From Bombyx mori (lineage: Eukaryota; Arthropoda; Insecta; Lepidoptera; Bombycidae), in assembly GCF_030269925.1 (NCBI RefSeq), contig NC_085114.1:11674001-11738000 (forward strand): DNA of 64,000 bases, given 5' to 3'. Positions 42,739 through 53,060 of the stretch are shown piece after piece; the stretch's first letter is position 1, and each line of letters begins with the position of its first letter. The translations under genes were made by a program, and so were the position numbers. The notes below the pieces were generated by a model. That model was not told where the DNA came from. It saw only the letters and a list, made by a program, of their open reading frames with translations, and ran no database searches.

Positions 42739-42990
42739 GTGACTCGGTGGAGCAGTAGTTAGCGGCCTTGACTGTTGCGCCAAGGGTCGTGGGTTCGATT
42801 CCCACGTCGGGCAAACATTCGTGTGATGAACAGTTTTGTTTTTTTCATTATTTGGGTGTTTATTACCTATATATGTATATATTTAAAGTATATAATTATG
42901 TTTGTCAGTCTCTGGTACCAATAACACAGGGAATACTAAATTATGGTCGGATGATTGTGCCTGATTTGTTCCCAGTTATTGTGTTATTAT
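42739..42990 (+). mobile_element. tRNA-derived SINE, second family
   Basis: The head GTGACTCGGTGGAGCAGTAG..TTAGCGG and GTGGGTTCGATTCCCACG give A and B boxes with tRNA spacing. The tail block CTCTGGTACCAATAACACAGG resembles CTGGTACCTATAACACAAG of the SINE at 17600/27087, so the two families seem to share a 3' module. Confidence 0.8.
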
Positions 42991-43099
42991 TATTTCGTAC
43001 TTTCTTGAAATACTTTCTACGTCCGCAAAATATGCTTTCTTCTGGACTTACAAAAACAATTAAATTCTTAATTAAAGAATAGCATTTTCTTCGGTTCTC

Positions 43100-43564
43100 G
43101 CTGGTCGTAGAAATAGCTCAAACTACTTTTATAGTTTAATCTCGCCTTTTTATTGACATTACATTATTTCCGATTCCACAACCACGGTTGACTGACGAAT
43201 CGTACTAAAACACTCTTAAAACAAATGGATAAAATGAAGATTTATATATTATGTTCAACACAATAATATAAAAATAAATATTAATATTAATCTTTTCCGT
43301 ATATTCCCTTGTTACACGCATCTGTTTCTTCAAAGCGGAAATATTTTTTTGGTTTCGATAAATGATATTATTATTCACATTAGAACATCATGTGGTTGTG
43401 GTGGGGATATTAATTGATTACTTATTTTTACATTGCCTAAAGTCCCTAAACTATTTTAAGAATTATAAGAATTATATTATAAGAATTTTAAGAAATATAA
43501 TCATATTGAGAAGGTTATTTAGTAATTGCGAGAGCGAAGCGTTTCATATTTTTGATTAGTTTAA
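43100..43564. other. Nothing recognised
   Basis: Very AT-rich. Contains a small AAGAATTATAAGAATTATATTATAAG repeat-like tract; no gene. Confidence 0.35.
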
Positions 43565-43975
43565 ACGTAGACAATCTTACGGAACACCTATTGTTCAAAC
43601 TTATCTCGAGCCCACATATATCAATCACAACGTGTACACCGTCAGTAGCTTTGAGACATGAGGTCTAAATAACAATTCCATCGGGCTAACGGTTTTCTTC
43701 ACCTTAAAATCGACGCACATAATTGCTTCACGAGAAATATAGGCAAGATGGTGGTTCCTACACGAAATGGTTTCTTAAGACTAAACCAAAAGACATTATA
43801 CAAATTTAAACATTACGATTTAATCGGGGAAGTCGTTCGTGAGCACATGTTTGAATTTTGTTTGAATTTTCTTAAGAAAATCCCTCTAATGTTGGCTATG
43901 AACCAATCCACACTATCACATCGCTCGATTTGAACATATCATTTTAGTTCATTAGGCCATTACGACACATGAAGG
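43565..43975 (-). mobile_element. Bm1-like SINE, strongly diverged, near full length
   Basis: Reverse-order traces: CACAACGTGTACACCGTCAG, AGCTTTGAGACATGAGGTC, CATAATTGCTTCACG..AAATATAGGCAAGATGGTGG, then ATCACATCGCTCGATTTGAAC and TTCATTAGGCCATTACGAC on the head side. Too diverged for exact limits. Confidence 0.6.
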
Positions 43976-44330
43976 AACGGACATTATCTACTCATAACAA
44001 TAAAAATCATAGCCTATACGAGCAAGGATAAAAACTGTTTGATTTTTATTCTAATATAATGGCAAATAACAAATAATAAAACAAAACGGAACAGGCTTAA
44101 CTTTTTATTCAGAGCTAAAGTAGTTCAGTCCAAAACATAATAACTCAAAGTTAGGTTGTTATCTGTTTGTTTGTCATGCTAAAGTTTAGGACGTAAATCG
44201 AAATTAGATTGACCATTTACCTTGAGTGTATGAGAAGTCGGGCGCCTGCGTTTTACAACTCTTCCACGGACCGTTCAAGCCATCGCTTCTCAAATTCTAC
44301 TGTAACTAAATTAGTAGTTTCTTTTTATAA

Positions 44331-44560
44331 TACAACTTGTGAGTCCGCGCGGCTGGGTACCACCACCCTGCCTATTTCTGCTGTGAAGCAGTAATGCGTT
44401 TCGGTTTGAAGGGTGGGGCAGCCGTTGTAACTATACTGAGACCTTAGAACTTATATCTCAAGGTGGGTGGCATATTTATGTTGTAGACGTCTATGGGCTC
44501 CAGTAACCACTTAACACCAGGCTTACTGTGAGCTCGTCCACCCATATAAGCAATAAAAAA
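44331..44560 (+). mobile_element. Bm1 SINE, headless and slightly shorter
   Basis: Begins at ACAACTTGTGAGTCCGCGCG, about 20 bases inside the usual headless boundary, and continues to CCCATATAAGCAATAAAAAAT. Confidence 0.92.
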
Positions 44561-44564
44561 TAAA

Positions 44565-45930
44565 ATAAAAACTATTAAAAAAAAAATGCTTAAACACAAC
44601 ATCGCCATATTTTAGTGTGTATCGAAACAACATAATATACGAGAAAAACTAGTAGATAAACTCAAACACTAAATGTGGTTACCAAATTCTAACCGCTTAT
44701 CGAATCTAACCACTAGCCCAACTAGCAATAATACCATAATTATTAAGCTGTTCATAACTAAGTCGACCAAGCCGCGATTGCGATTTGAGTATCTTATTGA
44801 AAACCCGATTTTGTTAAAACTGTTGCGATTTGTGCCCCCAAAAACTTCTACGTTAAGTTAACTTACCTGAATTATAATAAAAATAGGATCGGGGGATAAC
44901 TTCATCCATTTCTCAACAAAATGAGATACCTCTTTCTACGTTGTTCGTATAACAATACCCATGGGGCAGTTAACCTTGTAAACGACGTAAGTTTTTGAGA
45001 TTTATTTAAGATAATGAAAAACTTGTGACAATAAAAATACTTCAAAGTTTCAATTAACTTGTGGCTGAACGAATTATATTATTGTAATCAAAATAAGGGT
45101 TCTTTAACTTTTCGATGAACGCTATCGATAAAAGTCATTGGCTGTCTCTAACTAATTAAAGTAAAAATCAAATGATGTGTAAAAAACTTTGAGAAACATT
45201 GATTGTATTTTCTACTGCTAATTCAGTTAGCTGTTAATTGTATGTTGTGTGGGTTCTTCAGTACAGGTTAGTTTTATATGTGAGAGCAGTGAACTCTTAG
45301 GGAGCCTTAGGTGAGTTTGTTCTCTAACAAAACATATTGTATTACAGTATTTGAATGAAGATAATAACAACAGAATGCTTTATTTATTTATTTCTTTATT
45401 TTATGTACATTAAAATAATAACACAATCGAACGATTAAACAATAATTCTAATACGGGTTTTATTTATAATACAAATAAAAAATCAAAACACTTCCTTTTA
45501 AAAAACGTGAAAAGCATGAAAAATAGTAAAATAATTGCCAAAATAATAAATGCTTATCGCCGCAAAAGTGTGACCAGTCATCAAAGTAGGCAATTCAAAA
45601 CATCTTGAACACAGACCGACAATTATAAAATTTATTATTGATGATGCAAAATTACTCGCTGTAGCGGTTTGATAAGAGATATAAAGCCGCAGAAATGAAG
45701 ACGACATTTTCAAGGTCTTAAAAGCATCGTCGAGGGGAACGAACATTAAGAGTGATTTCTGTGATGGCACAAATGGAATCAGTCTTAGCTTAAAGGGCCA
45801 TTTAAATCTTTGAAAAAAATCAAGATTACCGCCCGTGAAAACTGTTTAAATGAATTTCGAATTGTACAGTTTAAATATTATACAAGATTTTGTCCTGTTT
45901 TTTATGCATTCCAACATCATCATTCTCCTG
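44565..45930. other. Mostly unassigned; AT-rich LINE-like tail near 45375-45430
   Basis: TTTATTTATTTATTTCTTTATTTTATGTACATTAAAATAATA resembles in style the tail near 52920. Short ORFs (44673-44861, 45498-45770) carry no motif. Otherwise nothing recognised. Confidence 0.35.
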
Positions 45931-45935
45931 CCCTT

Positions 45936-46200
45936 CTCGCAGTCACCTGGTGTCGGCGCAACCTGTTTTCTCCTTCCATACCCTTCTATCTTCTATGACA
46001 ACCTGGAGAGACTCATAGTGACGGGTAAAGTGGATGGAAGACGATCCAGAGGTCGTAGCCGAAAAAGATGGAGTGACCAAGTGTCTGAGTATCTGGACAT
46101 GAGACTGAGCCACGCACTTCACTGTGCCACTGACCGACATAAGTGGCTAAAAATTACAAAAAAAGGTCACAGGATGGCGCATCACGATGCTCAGCAATGA
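45936..46200 (+). pseudogene. LINE protein C-terminal remnant
   Basis: The frame ending at 46200 encodes LIVTGKVDGRRSRGRSRKRW, then SDQVSEYL and an alanine/histidine region ending in KGHRMAHHDAQQ stop. This GKVDGRRxRGRxxxRWSDQV pattern is the post-RT C-terminus of lepidopteran LINE proteins. The upstream part (GTCACCTGGTGTCGGCGCAA) is another dispersed LINE fragment joined to it. Truncated, no RT. Confidence 0.75.
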
Positions 46201-46430
46201 GCGATCGACTGAAGGAGGAGGAGGACCCTTCTATCATATACAACTTCTTCGCTCACTCCCCTCTTACCCATATCGTCTTTCAGGCAATCCATCCATTTCT
46301 TCATAGGTCTACCTCTTCCTCTATATCCTTCCACATTCATAGTTAACACTCTCTTACCAACCTTATTTTCATTTCGTCTCATCACATGTCCATACCATCC
46401 CAAGCGCGCACTTCTCAGTTTCTCTGTCAC
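46191..46430 (-). pseudogene. LINE protein C-terminal remnant, other family, convergent with the preceding one
   Basis: The minus frame encodes TEKLRSARLGWYGHVMRRNE, then VGKRVLTMNVEGYRGRGRPM and KKWMDCLKDDMGKRG. This is a classic post-RT LINE C-terminus (GWYGHVMRR...GRGRPxxxWMD). It ends by 46191, overlapping the tail of the plus-strand remnant at 45936-46200, so the two LINE ends are tail to tail. Its upstream part is amplified in tandem (see 46327-46814). Confidence 0.82.
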
Positions 46431-46814
46431 AGGTACAACTTTCAGACTCCTTCCACATTCATAGTTAACACTCTCTTACCAACCTCATTTTCATTTCGTC
46501 TCATCACATGTCCATACCATCCCAAGCGCGCACTTCTCAGTTTCTCTGTCACAGGTACAACTTTCAGACTCCTTCCACATTCATAGTTAACACTCTCTTA
46601 CCAACCTTATTTTCATTTCGTCTCATCACATGTCCATACCATCCCAAGCGCGCACTTCTCCGTTTCTCTGTCACAGGTACAACTTTCAGACTCCTTCCAC
46701 ATTCATAGTTAACACTCTCTTACCAACCTCATTTTCATTTCGTCTCATCACATGTCCATACCATCCCAAGCGCGCACTTCTCAGTTTCTCTGTCACAGGT
46801 ACCACTTTCAGACT
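46327..46814 (-). repeat. Four tandem 122-bp copies of a LINE coding segment
   Basis: CCTTCCACATTCATAGTTAAC occurs at 46327, 46449, 46571 and 46693, an exact 122-base spacing, with only one to three differences between units (for example CTCAG/CTCCG). Since 122 is not a multiple of three, each unit shifts the frame. The three overlapping plus ORFs with identical sequence are shadows of this. Confidence 0.95.
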
Positions 46815-46819
46815 TCCTC

Positions 46820-47551
46820 TGACATTTTATGCATTTATTTTTTGTAGGTATTCCATTAATTATGTAATGCTATTATATAGATTTTTTTTAAATTAACAAT
46901 TAAAAGCTTTACCTCTAAGAACCCCGGACCTATTTTGTCGCATTTTATGAGCGCTGCAAACACATTCCGGACACAAACAATTCCACTCCCATCACAAATA
47001 CCACTTATCTTTAAAAATAATTGCTTCGTGAGTCGATCCTAGAAACCGCAATTTAACTTTAACTCAAGGCCATTAGAAAACTTTCGTTTCATTAGATTGT
47101 TCAAATTGAATACCACACTGTTTTTTTTTGTATTATTATTTTGTACTATGTTCCAAACCAAATCATTAAATTAAAGACTAATAAAAGTACTAAATAATTA
47201 AAAAAAATTCTAATTATTTTAATTTAAAAACCCGACTGACTATTTGCCACAATTCTCGAAGCCTCAAAAGAATGATGGTCTTGGAATTGATGCTCTATAC
47301 GTATACCATATATTTCATGGTGAGTGTTCATACTATTCACCACAGAAGCACAGTTCATACCTGCTATGAGCCCTTCAACGATATTTCCCGAACTCTGTAC
47401 CATGTTCATCTACAATGTGGTTTGAAAATAATCTTCAGCTGTAGATAGCGGTACTGCTCATACCCACAAACGACAGTAACCACTTATCATCGCATAGGAC
47501 ATAAGCTCTTATGACTTTAATGGCACTAAAAACATATTAAGTTCAACCAAC
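46820..47551. other. Nothing recognised
   Basis: AT-rich. A 61-codon minus ORF at 47224-47409 has no motif. Confidence 0.35.
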
Positions 47552-47790
47552 TTTTTTTTTGTATTGCTTAGTTGGTTGGACGAGCTCACAGCCCATCTGG
47601 TGTTAAGTGGTTACTGGAGCCCATAGACATCTACAACGTAAATGCGCCATCCACCTTGAGATACAAGTTCTAAGGTCTCAGTAAAGTTACAACGGCTGCC
47701 CCGCCCTTCAAACCGAAACACTTCACGGCAGAAATAGGCAGGGTGGTTGTACCTACCTGTGCGGACTCACAAGAGGTCCTACCACCAGTA
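47552..47790 (-). mobile_element. Bm1 SINE, headless
   Basis: TTTTTTTGTATTGCTTAGTTGG to AGAGGTCCTACCACCAGTA. About 15 bases around GCATTACTGC are deleted. Confidence 0.93.
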
Positions 47791-48724
47791 AGAACCATTT
47801 TTTTTATTTGCAATGTTTATATACTTGTGAACTCACCACCAGTCTTCGTGTGTTTTCCAGGACAACTCTCTCGCATCTCTTTAAATAATAATTATAGTTT
47901 TCCGTTACATTGTCAACACGAAATGTAAACAACACTGAATGTAAACATATCAAACAAAGTGAACGGCTCGAAAAGCAAACGTTAATTTTAGTTAGTACAC
48001 GTAAACAACAAATGGCGAACTAAAGTAATTTTCACTTTGAATTAACTTTGTACTACCACGTCGTAAAGCATTTCAAAGCAGAACTGAACTGAGGGATCCG
48101 ACTTCAAGCAACAAAATTATTGTCCACATAAATTCGCCGTGAGTTTGTTGTCTTTGAATTTCATACAAAATATGACCAATCGAAATAATTTCGTTAAGTT
48201 TTAAACACGCATTTCTATTCCTTATTTAAAAATTATAATTTGAATATTTTTCAATAACTCTTTTCCTTTATAATAAACATTGAAATGGTAGAATTAAAAA
48301 AAAACAGTATTTTTACCAATTTTTTTTACGTCCAAACCTCGCATGGGACAGAACGCATAAAAAGGCAGGGGGGGGGGGAGTGAAGCGAAGTGAAGCGTTT
48401 AGTATTTTTATTTTACCACAGACTGTGTAACGTCAGTGTTCATAGAGAAACTTATTTCATAAATGCACGAAGTAGTAGAACAGGTAAACTCGGATAAGCC
48501 CCCTGGAGACATACGTCTTATGGAAGTGTCTCCTTGGTAAAGCAAGTTGCATTATTACTTTAGAATGTTTCGAGACAGCTTCAGCGCGGCGAACATTATA
48601 ATTGTAATCTCAAAATGATTCAACGTCTTTGATAGTATTTGCTTCGGTTTTCACTAGTCGTGGACATTATGCTATTGAAAATGACTTTCAATTCGATTTT
48701 ATTAAAAAGAACGGAATTTTTATA
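47791..48724. other. Unassigned; contains a G12-13 homopolymer
   Basis: A run of about 12 G at 48368-48379 is followed by GTGAAGCGAAGTGAAGCG. No gene or repeat family recognised elsewhere. Confidence 0.4.
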
Positions 48725-48945
48725 TCAATGGTTTTTTGTTATTACCCTTGTAGGCAGACGAGCATACGGGCCACCTAATAGTGAGTAGCTACCGTCGCCC
48801 ATGGACTTCAGCAATGCCAGAGGCAGAGCCAAGCCGCTGCCTACCGCTTAATACTCTCCACAAGCCTCGTTTGAAGAAGGACATGTCATAGCGCTCGGGA
48901 AACACCGTGGAGAGGACTGGAGCTCATTCCATAGCCGGATGGTAG
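48725..48945 (-). mobile_element. LINE C-terminus and 3' UTR fragment
   Basis: Reverse copy of the family at 33745-34192: TTACCCTTGTAGGCAGACGAGC, AGCCAAGCCGCTGCCTACCG, CATAGCGCTCGGGAAACACCG, CATTCCATAGCCGGATGGTA (inverse of the IRLWNEL-encoding region). Confidence 0.85.
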
Positions 48946-48984
48946 GTAATTCACTCAATATAATTTTAATCACCGTGCTCATAC

Positions 48985-49165
48985 TAAATAGCCCACTGAG
49001 TTTCTCGTAGGATCTTCTCGGTGGGTCGCGATTCCGATCCGGGGGTGCATTCAGCGAAGCTCTGCTCTTCCTAGTGCAGAAGTTAGCAAAGCCTACATGT
49101 TCCGTGAATCTAGCATAACCCATCGACATTACCTACTAGCAATAGGTAGGAAAAAATAATAATGC
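48985..49165 (+). mobile_element. LINE 3'-region fragment (GATCCGGCGAGAAACTC family)
   Basis: AGCCCACTGAGTTTCTCGTA, GATCTTCTCGGTGGGTCGCG, CCGATCCGGGGGTGC and the ending AATAGGTAGGAAAAAATAAT. In opposite orientation to, and nearly touching, the previous LINE fragment. Confidence 0.7.
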
Positions 49166-49244
49166 TAAATTATAATTTATAATTGTCCGAGATTCATTTT
49201 TTTCTAGAACATTATTCTTTCATCGTGAAAGTCTTTCGTATATT

Positions 49245-49362
49245 TGTATTTTATTTTTTTATTGCCCTTGTAGGCAGACGAGCATACGGCCCAACTGATG
49301 GTGAGTGGTACCGTCGCCCATGGACTTCAATGCCAGGGGTAGAGTCAAGCCGCTGCCTACAA
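49245..49362 (-). mobile_element. LINE 3' UTR with poly(A)
   Basis: TTTTTTTATTGCCCTTGTAGG, CATACGGCCCAACTGATGGT, CGTCGCCCATGGACTTCAAT, AGCCGCTGCCTAC. Same family as 42233-42362. Confidence 0.85.
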
Positions 49363-49384
49363 AATGAAATATGCAATGTACAAT

Positions 49385-49500
49385 ATTCGTTAAGTACGTA
49401 TTTCATCAGAAATATTGGTATCTACTGTGGGATGAGCACCATCATAATCACATCGCTCGATATGAATATATCGGGGGTCTTATCTCTTATACGAGTCGAC
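49385..49500 (-). mobile_element. Bm1 SINE head fragment, diverged
   Basis: CGTTAAGTACGTATTTCATCAG, AATATTGGTATCTACTGTGGGA and GGGGGTCTTATCTCTTATACGA parallel the reverse Bm1 head of 25200-25323. Confidence 0.65.
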
Positions 49501-49619
49501 TATTATCAAAGCCGGCAATGTGACTTTTGGACAATTATTGGTAAATCAGAAAAACGAATTATTGACTTTGTATTCCATTGGCAGTCACAAAACTCTTCTG
49601 AACGACATCTTAGATAAAT

Positions 49620-50340
49620 AACAGGTTAAGTATTAACCTTTATTTAATGCAGGTTTTGAACCGTATTCTTTGAAGGAGACGATTATATTCAAATCAATCT
49701 GTATTGACATATCAATAACATTTTTTTATCCAAATGCACAGATTGCCACCTTTGATAATAGACGACTCATACCACGATGACTTTAGAAATCTTTAAATGT
49801 TATATCTCCATTAATTTGTCTACCAAAAACGTGATGCATTAAAAATAACAAAACTTCTTAGCCTACTTTAATGATAATTAAATCTAGTCATAAATGACTC
49901 TTCAGCAAAACCACTTTATTATAATTTTTAGAGCGTATGTTTTTATTATTTATTAAGTACAAAATGTAAGCCGTCCCTGTTTATAGCTATTCAACGAAAA
50001 TCAGAAGTTTAGAATTACATGAAATAGTTTATCGTACATTAACTGACAGATTGTTTGTTACGAGATCTAAGCCAGTTAAACGCCGTCCAGTAGTTTTTGA
50101 CGGGTACAATTCTTTAATTAATTTGTGATTCCTAACGCGTCACCGATTTGATTTCTTAATAACTGACTTTATTTAAAAAATACTTTGATTAGATCTGATA
50201 CATTCATATTTTATTTCTTAAGCTCCAACATCTTAAGCGTGTGTGCCATAAAACATTTAATTGTAGTATCAAGCTATATCAAATATTTTATCACATCAAA
50301 TAAAAAAAAAAACTTCAGAGGTGTCAAGGGACACCCGGAT
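49620..50340. other. Nothing recognised
   Basis: AT-rich with no repeat family or supported ORF. Confidence 0.35.
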
Positions 50341-50646
50341 GGAACGAAGTTCCTTTCGATTAATTAGTGAAGGAATTGTAATTTTTTTTTTAAGTTATAA
50401 TAATAATTTACGGCATTATGAAGGAAAAAAAAACAATACTATGAACTAAATTACTATTGTTGAAACGCTATCTCGAGAAACTGTACTCATTACGCGGACC
50501 AATCGGATACGAGCAATGTCACGCGATAAGCGCCTACACGTTGATTGGTCAGAATGACGGATCTAAAAAGTGTCGTGACAACTTTTCGTAAGAATTTTTT
50601 CCGTCTAGCCCCCTTTCACAACGCGCGATAAGGAACTTCGTTCCAA
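50341..50646. mobile_element. MITE with GGAACGAAGTTCC terminal repeats
   Basis: The left end GGAACGAAGTTCCTTTCG and right end CGATAAGGAACTTCGTTCC are inverted copies over about 15-18 bases. GGAACGAAGTTCC is itself a palindrome around GAA. Internal motifs include ATTGGTC and inverse GACCAATC. No ORF. The right end abuts a LINE tail directly. Confidence 0.65.
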
Positions 50647-50770
50647 AATTATTCAACATAAATGAAAGTACACACTTGTTGAACGTCAAAAAGAACTACC
50701 GCCAATTCACAAAAACTATCCTCCGTCCTGAGAAGAACTGGCGAGAAACTCAGCGGGCATGTCTTTTCCT
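50647..50770 (-). mobile_element. LINE 3' tail
   Basis: ATTATTCAACATAAATGAAAGT, ACTTGTTGAACGTCAAAAAG and GAACTGGCGAGAAACTCAGC match 2735-2850. Confidence 0.7.
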
Positions 50771-51296
50771 AAATTATATAGTTCAATTCAATTATATTGT
50801 TCAATTAACATTTCTTTAGGTTTAAACGTATAGTAATGGTAGCTTATTAGTCGGTAAGCATGTGGAAGTTCGCAAGTGTGGGAAAATGAAACAAAATTAC
50901 TGTTTCAAAATCAAATCACGAGGCTTCTAAAATACTTCCGAAAAGTTTAGTAAATTTACAGAGAGATTATTCGATTTCCTCTTATCCAACATCCAATCAC
51001 ATTTCATAACACATATCAATCACATCTAATTCCCTTTCATTCCATTCCAGAATCAATTTCATTTCCGCTTCACTTTTTATAAATCAGATACACATCATCA
51101 GACAATGCTTCGACTTTTGTTACAAAAGATTTCACTGAATAGGCTACATTCCCGATCAGATAAGTTTAATCGATGAAAGAGACAAAAAAATCTATACTAC
51201 CGTCAAAACGCCCTACTGTCAAAAGTATCATAAATTAGACGCCTTATAAATTAGTGACTGCTCTTTAAATAAATGTAGAAGTAAAAATATAGTTAA
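50771..51296. other. Nothing recognised
   Basis: AT-rich with no gene or known repeat. Confidence 0.35.
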
Positions 51297-51590
51297 CTAG
51301 CTTTTGCCCGCGACTTCGTCCGCGTGGAATAGTTGCTTTGGTATATATCTGCATATAGCGTAAGCTCTCAAAAGGGAAAAAAACCCCGATTTTGAAACAT
51401 TATTTATTGGTGCTCCACTTGGTCCTATTGGTCCTATTGGTGATGATGATGCTTGATGTTATATAGCCTATAGCCTTTCTCAATAAATGAGCTATCTGAT
51501 ACTGAAAGAATTTTTCAAATCGGACCAGTAGTTCCTGAGATTAGAACGTTCAAACAAACAAACTCTTCAGCTTTATAACATTAGTATAGA
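51297..51590 (-). mobile_element. Lep1-like non-autonomous Helitron
   Basis: Reverse CTAG at 51297, CTTTTGCCCGCGACTTCGTCCGCG (3' hairpin), ATTTATTGGTGCTCCACTTG, and the 5' end TTATAACATTAGTATAGA. A tandem GGTCCTATT duplication lies at about 51420-51440. Confidence 0.88.
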
Positions 51591-51599
51591 TAATACAAA

Positions 51600-52010
51600 T
51601 GTTTAATATAAATATTTCTCTACAGTTTATCTATACGCGTTAAATTCTGTTCCTAGGTTTATTTCTTTCCATAAATACATTTTTTTTCCTTTGAATTATC
51701 TCAAATTATTAAAAATACAAAAGTACGAGTAATTTGTATTGAAATTAATTGTTTTCAAAATAAAACTAATCCAATAGCTTCGAATAACAGGTAGAGCAAA
51801 ATATTCTAAACATAACAGTCGAAGATCACACAGCAACAAAACTACAACTATTGGATTCAGGCCAACAATTTCATGACATTTCCGCAAAAACAGGTCTTTA
51901 TAGTTGTGGAACTTATTATGATCTCATTCGTATATTCGATTAAACAACTTTTTTCTAATTATTCTTTTGGGCGAGCAGACTAAAACACAGCCCAAATGAT
52001 ATAATTGAGA
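51600..52010. other. Nothing recognised
   Basis: AT-rich spacer between two opposite Lep1-like Helitrons. The 63-codon minus ORF has no motif. Confidence 0.35.
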
Positions 52011-52440
52011 TCTATACTAATATTATAAAGCTGAAGAGTTTGTTTGTTTGAACGCGCTAATCTCAGGAACTACTGGTCCGATTACAAAAATTCTTTCAGT
52101 GTTAGATAGCCCATTTATTCAGAAATATTATAGGCTATAACATCACGCAAATACTAATACAAGTGGAGCACCAATAAATAATGTTTCAAAATCGGGGTTT
52201 TTTTCCCTTTTGAGAGCTTCCACTGCGTGAGCTGCAGAAACGATTAAAGTTTCGCTAAAATAATGTATGACAGAATTGATCCCCTATAAGATCTAAAAAA
52301 AAGTTCCACGACAGCATATTATTATGTCTATATGTTAAGGTTGGCTCACTATAACGTTTTTTATGCTGACCAAATTTGTTCTAAAATAAAGCATTATTTG
52401 TGAACTATTCCACGCGGACCAAGTCGCGGACAAAAGCTAG
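52011..52440 (+). mobile_element. Lep1-like non-autonomous Helitron
   Basis: TCTATACTAATATTATAAAGC start, GGAACTACTGGTCCGATTAC, TATTTATTCAG..AATATTATAGGCTATAAC, and the 3' end CGCGGACCAAGTCGCGGACAAAAGCTAG. The CGCGGAC..GTCGCGG hairpin near the CTAG terminus is the Helitron hallmark. Confidence 0.9.
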
Positions 52441-52595
52441 TATTAATATAAAATCTTTACGACTATACCTATAGACATCATCATTTCAAAACGAAACTCA
52501 TATTTGCTTTGAGGTACATTAGGAAGCACGCGCTATTTTCATTACATGATGGTAATCCATTCTCATGGAAGCTAATAAGAAACACGTATAAGGTA

Positions 52596-52596
<1 letters not shown>

Positions 52597-52627
<31 letters not shown>

Positions 52628-52760
52628 ACAGCCCACAGTCGTCCACTGCTGGACATAGGCCTCTCCCAATCCACACCACTGAGCCCGGTCTGCGGCTCTC
52701 CTCATCCACTTCTTGCCGGCCACCGTGCGGAGGTCATCGCACCACCTAGCCAAGGGGCTA
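52597..52760 (-). pseudogene. RTE-type LINE C-terminus with (TGA)n tail
   Basis: On minus the frame encodes PLARWCDDLRTVAGKKWMRR, then AADRAQWCGLGEAYVQQW, and ends in a stop followed by eight to nine TGA repeats ((ATC)n at 52597-52626 on plus). Short microsatellite tails instead of poly(A) are typical of RTE elements. Only the last ~50 codons remain. Confidence 0.85.
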
Positions 52761-52914
52761 TAAGGTACATACAACAGGAAATACGACTACACTACTTACT
52801 CAACTTATTATACGGCAGTTGATATACACATCGCTTGATCGCTAAGTAGTTCCTTTATTAACTTTTGTTTATAACAAAACAAAAACAAACAAAAAAACAA
52901 AAAGCTTTCTAACA

Positions 52915-53060
52915 GCAATAAACATTTATTTATTTATGTACACACAGAAAAGAAGACATAGTACAGAGTAATAGGAAAATTATGTACAAAAGCGCTGCTT
53001 ATTTCTTTAAGAAATCTCTACCAGCAGACCTGCGAGAGGATTATGAGAATAATAATTAAA
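52915..53060 (-). mobile_element. Probable LINE 3' tail
   Basis: On plus, AAACATTTATTTATTTATGTACACACAG is followed by GTACAAAAGCGCTGCTTATTTC and TTTAAGAAATCTCTACCAGCAG. I recognise this as a dispersed lepidopteran 3' end, read on minus; no second copy in this window confirms it. Confidence 0.45.

Noticed and set aside
44209..44394. 61-codon ORF
   Set aside because: Its second half is Bm1 sequence (CESARLGTTTLPISAVKQ is a Bm1 read-through peptide). The same peptide style recurs at 5431, 24941, 47743 and other Bm1 copies.
46386..46896. Three overlapping plus-strand ORFs with identical peptides
   Set aside because: They are antisense shadows of the 122-bp tandem copies of a LINE coding end whose real frame is on minus.
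48368..48379. G-quadruplex-forming site
   Set aside because: It is a single homopolymer G run without separated G tracts, and may be partly a sequencing-length artefact. Not strong enough to report.
51297..52440. The two opposite Lep1 Helitrons as arms of one large inverted-repeat transposon
   Set aside because: Each has its own complete TC and CTAG termini and A/T flanks, and they differ internally, so they are independent insertions.
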